The translations under genes were made by a program, and so were the position numbers. The notes beneath the pieces are model-generated. The model worked only from the letters and a program-made list of their open reading frames with translations, was not told where the DNA came from and searched no databases. From Clostridia bacterium (GTDB lineage: Bacteria > Bacillota > Clostridia > Oscillospirales > Acutalibacteraceae): a stretch of DNA of 5,966 nt. This document shows, piece after piece, positions 5,613-5,966 of this stretch. Location of the stretch: contig JAUNQL010000060.1 in the NCBI GenBank assembly GCA_030536195.1, forward strand, positions 1 through 5,966, given 5' to 3'. Position 1 is the stretch's first letter; each line of letters begins with the position of its first letter.

Positions 5613-5966
5613 ATGCAGACTTTATTGATTTATAAAGATTCTTATTCAGAACTCACAAAGGCTTCATGGGCTGTACTCAGAAATCCTGATGCAACCATGC
5701 AGTGGTACATCATCCCAATTCTCCTCATCTTTATCTACATCGTAAGTAAAGAGATCAGCGAAGGCCACATCAAGGCTGTTTGCGCTGGTGCTGCTCTTTG
5801 GCTTGTAGATATTTGGAATGAGATTTGGAACTCTTACATCTGTGCTGTTTCAGGACATGCTCCAGTATGGGGTACTCCTCCAGGATCAGTTGAGGGAGTA
5901 GGCCTTGCTGGACAGAGCTCAGCATTTGATATCCTTATCGGATACAACATTGAGATCTCTTTCATG
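5613..5966 (+). CDS. Unrecognised integral membrane protein (5' part, runs off the window)
   Basis: An open frame of 118 codons starts at the ATG and is still open at the window end, so the C-terminus is missing. A short amphipathic N-terminus (MQTLLIYKDSYSELTKASW) leads into a hydrophobic segment at about residues 30-45 (QWYIIPILLIFIYIVS), a second at about 54-72 (rich in Ala, Leu and Trp, ending WLVDIWNEIWN), a polar Gly/Pro loop (80-100, with APVWGTPPG), and the beginning of a third segment at about 104-118 (FDILIGYNIEISFM). There is no cleavable signal peptide. Acidic residues within the second and third segments (D66, E70, D106, E114) are unusual and could bind a cation or substrate, but I recognise no family and assign no function. 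It is transcribed away from the hybrid kinase from a shared 247-bp region, so common regulation is possible but not shown. Confidence 0.85.
   Translation, partial: MQTLLIYKDSYSELTKASWAVLRNPDATMQWYIIPILLIFIYIVSKEISEGHIKAVCAGAALWLVDIWNEIWNSYICAVSGHAPVWGTPPGSVEGVGLAGQSSAFDILIGYNIEISFM

Overview
The window looks like chromosomal DNA of an anaerobic low-to-moderate-GC Firmicute, most likely a Lachnospiraceae-type Clostridium relative. This is inference from AGGAG-type ribosome binding sites, AT-rich intergenic DNA, and the style of the hybrid kinase (H-box SHDIRTPMNAI, G2 region GIQGTGLGMAI, PAS-like modules with a PCENC motif). No rRNA, tRNA, mobile element or CRISPR array is visible.

Layout. 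(1) Positions 1-83 hold the last 26 codons of an unrecognised + strand gene. (2) After an 18-nt gap, 102-860 encode a complete stand-alone nucleoside phosphorylase/nucleosidase-superfamily protein, probably cotranscribed with the upstream gene. (3) A GC-rich hairpin at 879-902, with an A run on its left and a T-rich run on its right, serves as a terminator for both converging genes. (4) Positions 914-5365 on the minus strand encode a 1483-residue, apparently cytoplasmic hybrid histidine kinase. Its order is a Cys-containing PAS-like cap, six strongly similar tandem PAS-like repeats, one divergent seventh PAS-like module, HisKA, HATPase_c and a C-terminal receiver. (5) A 247-bp AT-rich divergent intergenic region carries an UP-element-like promoter facing right, a hairpin in the predicted leader, and a weaker candidate promoter for the kinase. 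(6) From 5613 to the window end runs the N-terminal part of an unrecognised integral membrane protein.

How they may work together. The kinase has every residue needed for autophosphorylation and transfer to its own receiver, but no Hpt domain and no output domain, and no response regulator is visible nearby. Its downstream partner must lie elsewhere. The divergently transcribed membrane protein shares its intergenic region and could be co-regulated. The phosphorylase-like gene converges on the kinase and is separated from it by the terminator, so a functional link is not implied.

The most notable points are the recently amplified PAS array, which includes a perfect 188-bp direct repeat 417 bp apart, and the resemblance of the phosphorylase-like protein's C-terminal motif to PNP domains found in immune effectors rather than to housekeeping MTA/SAH nucleosidase.
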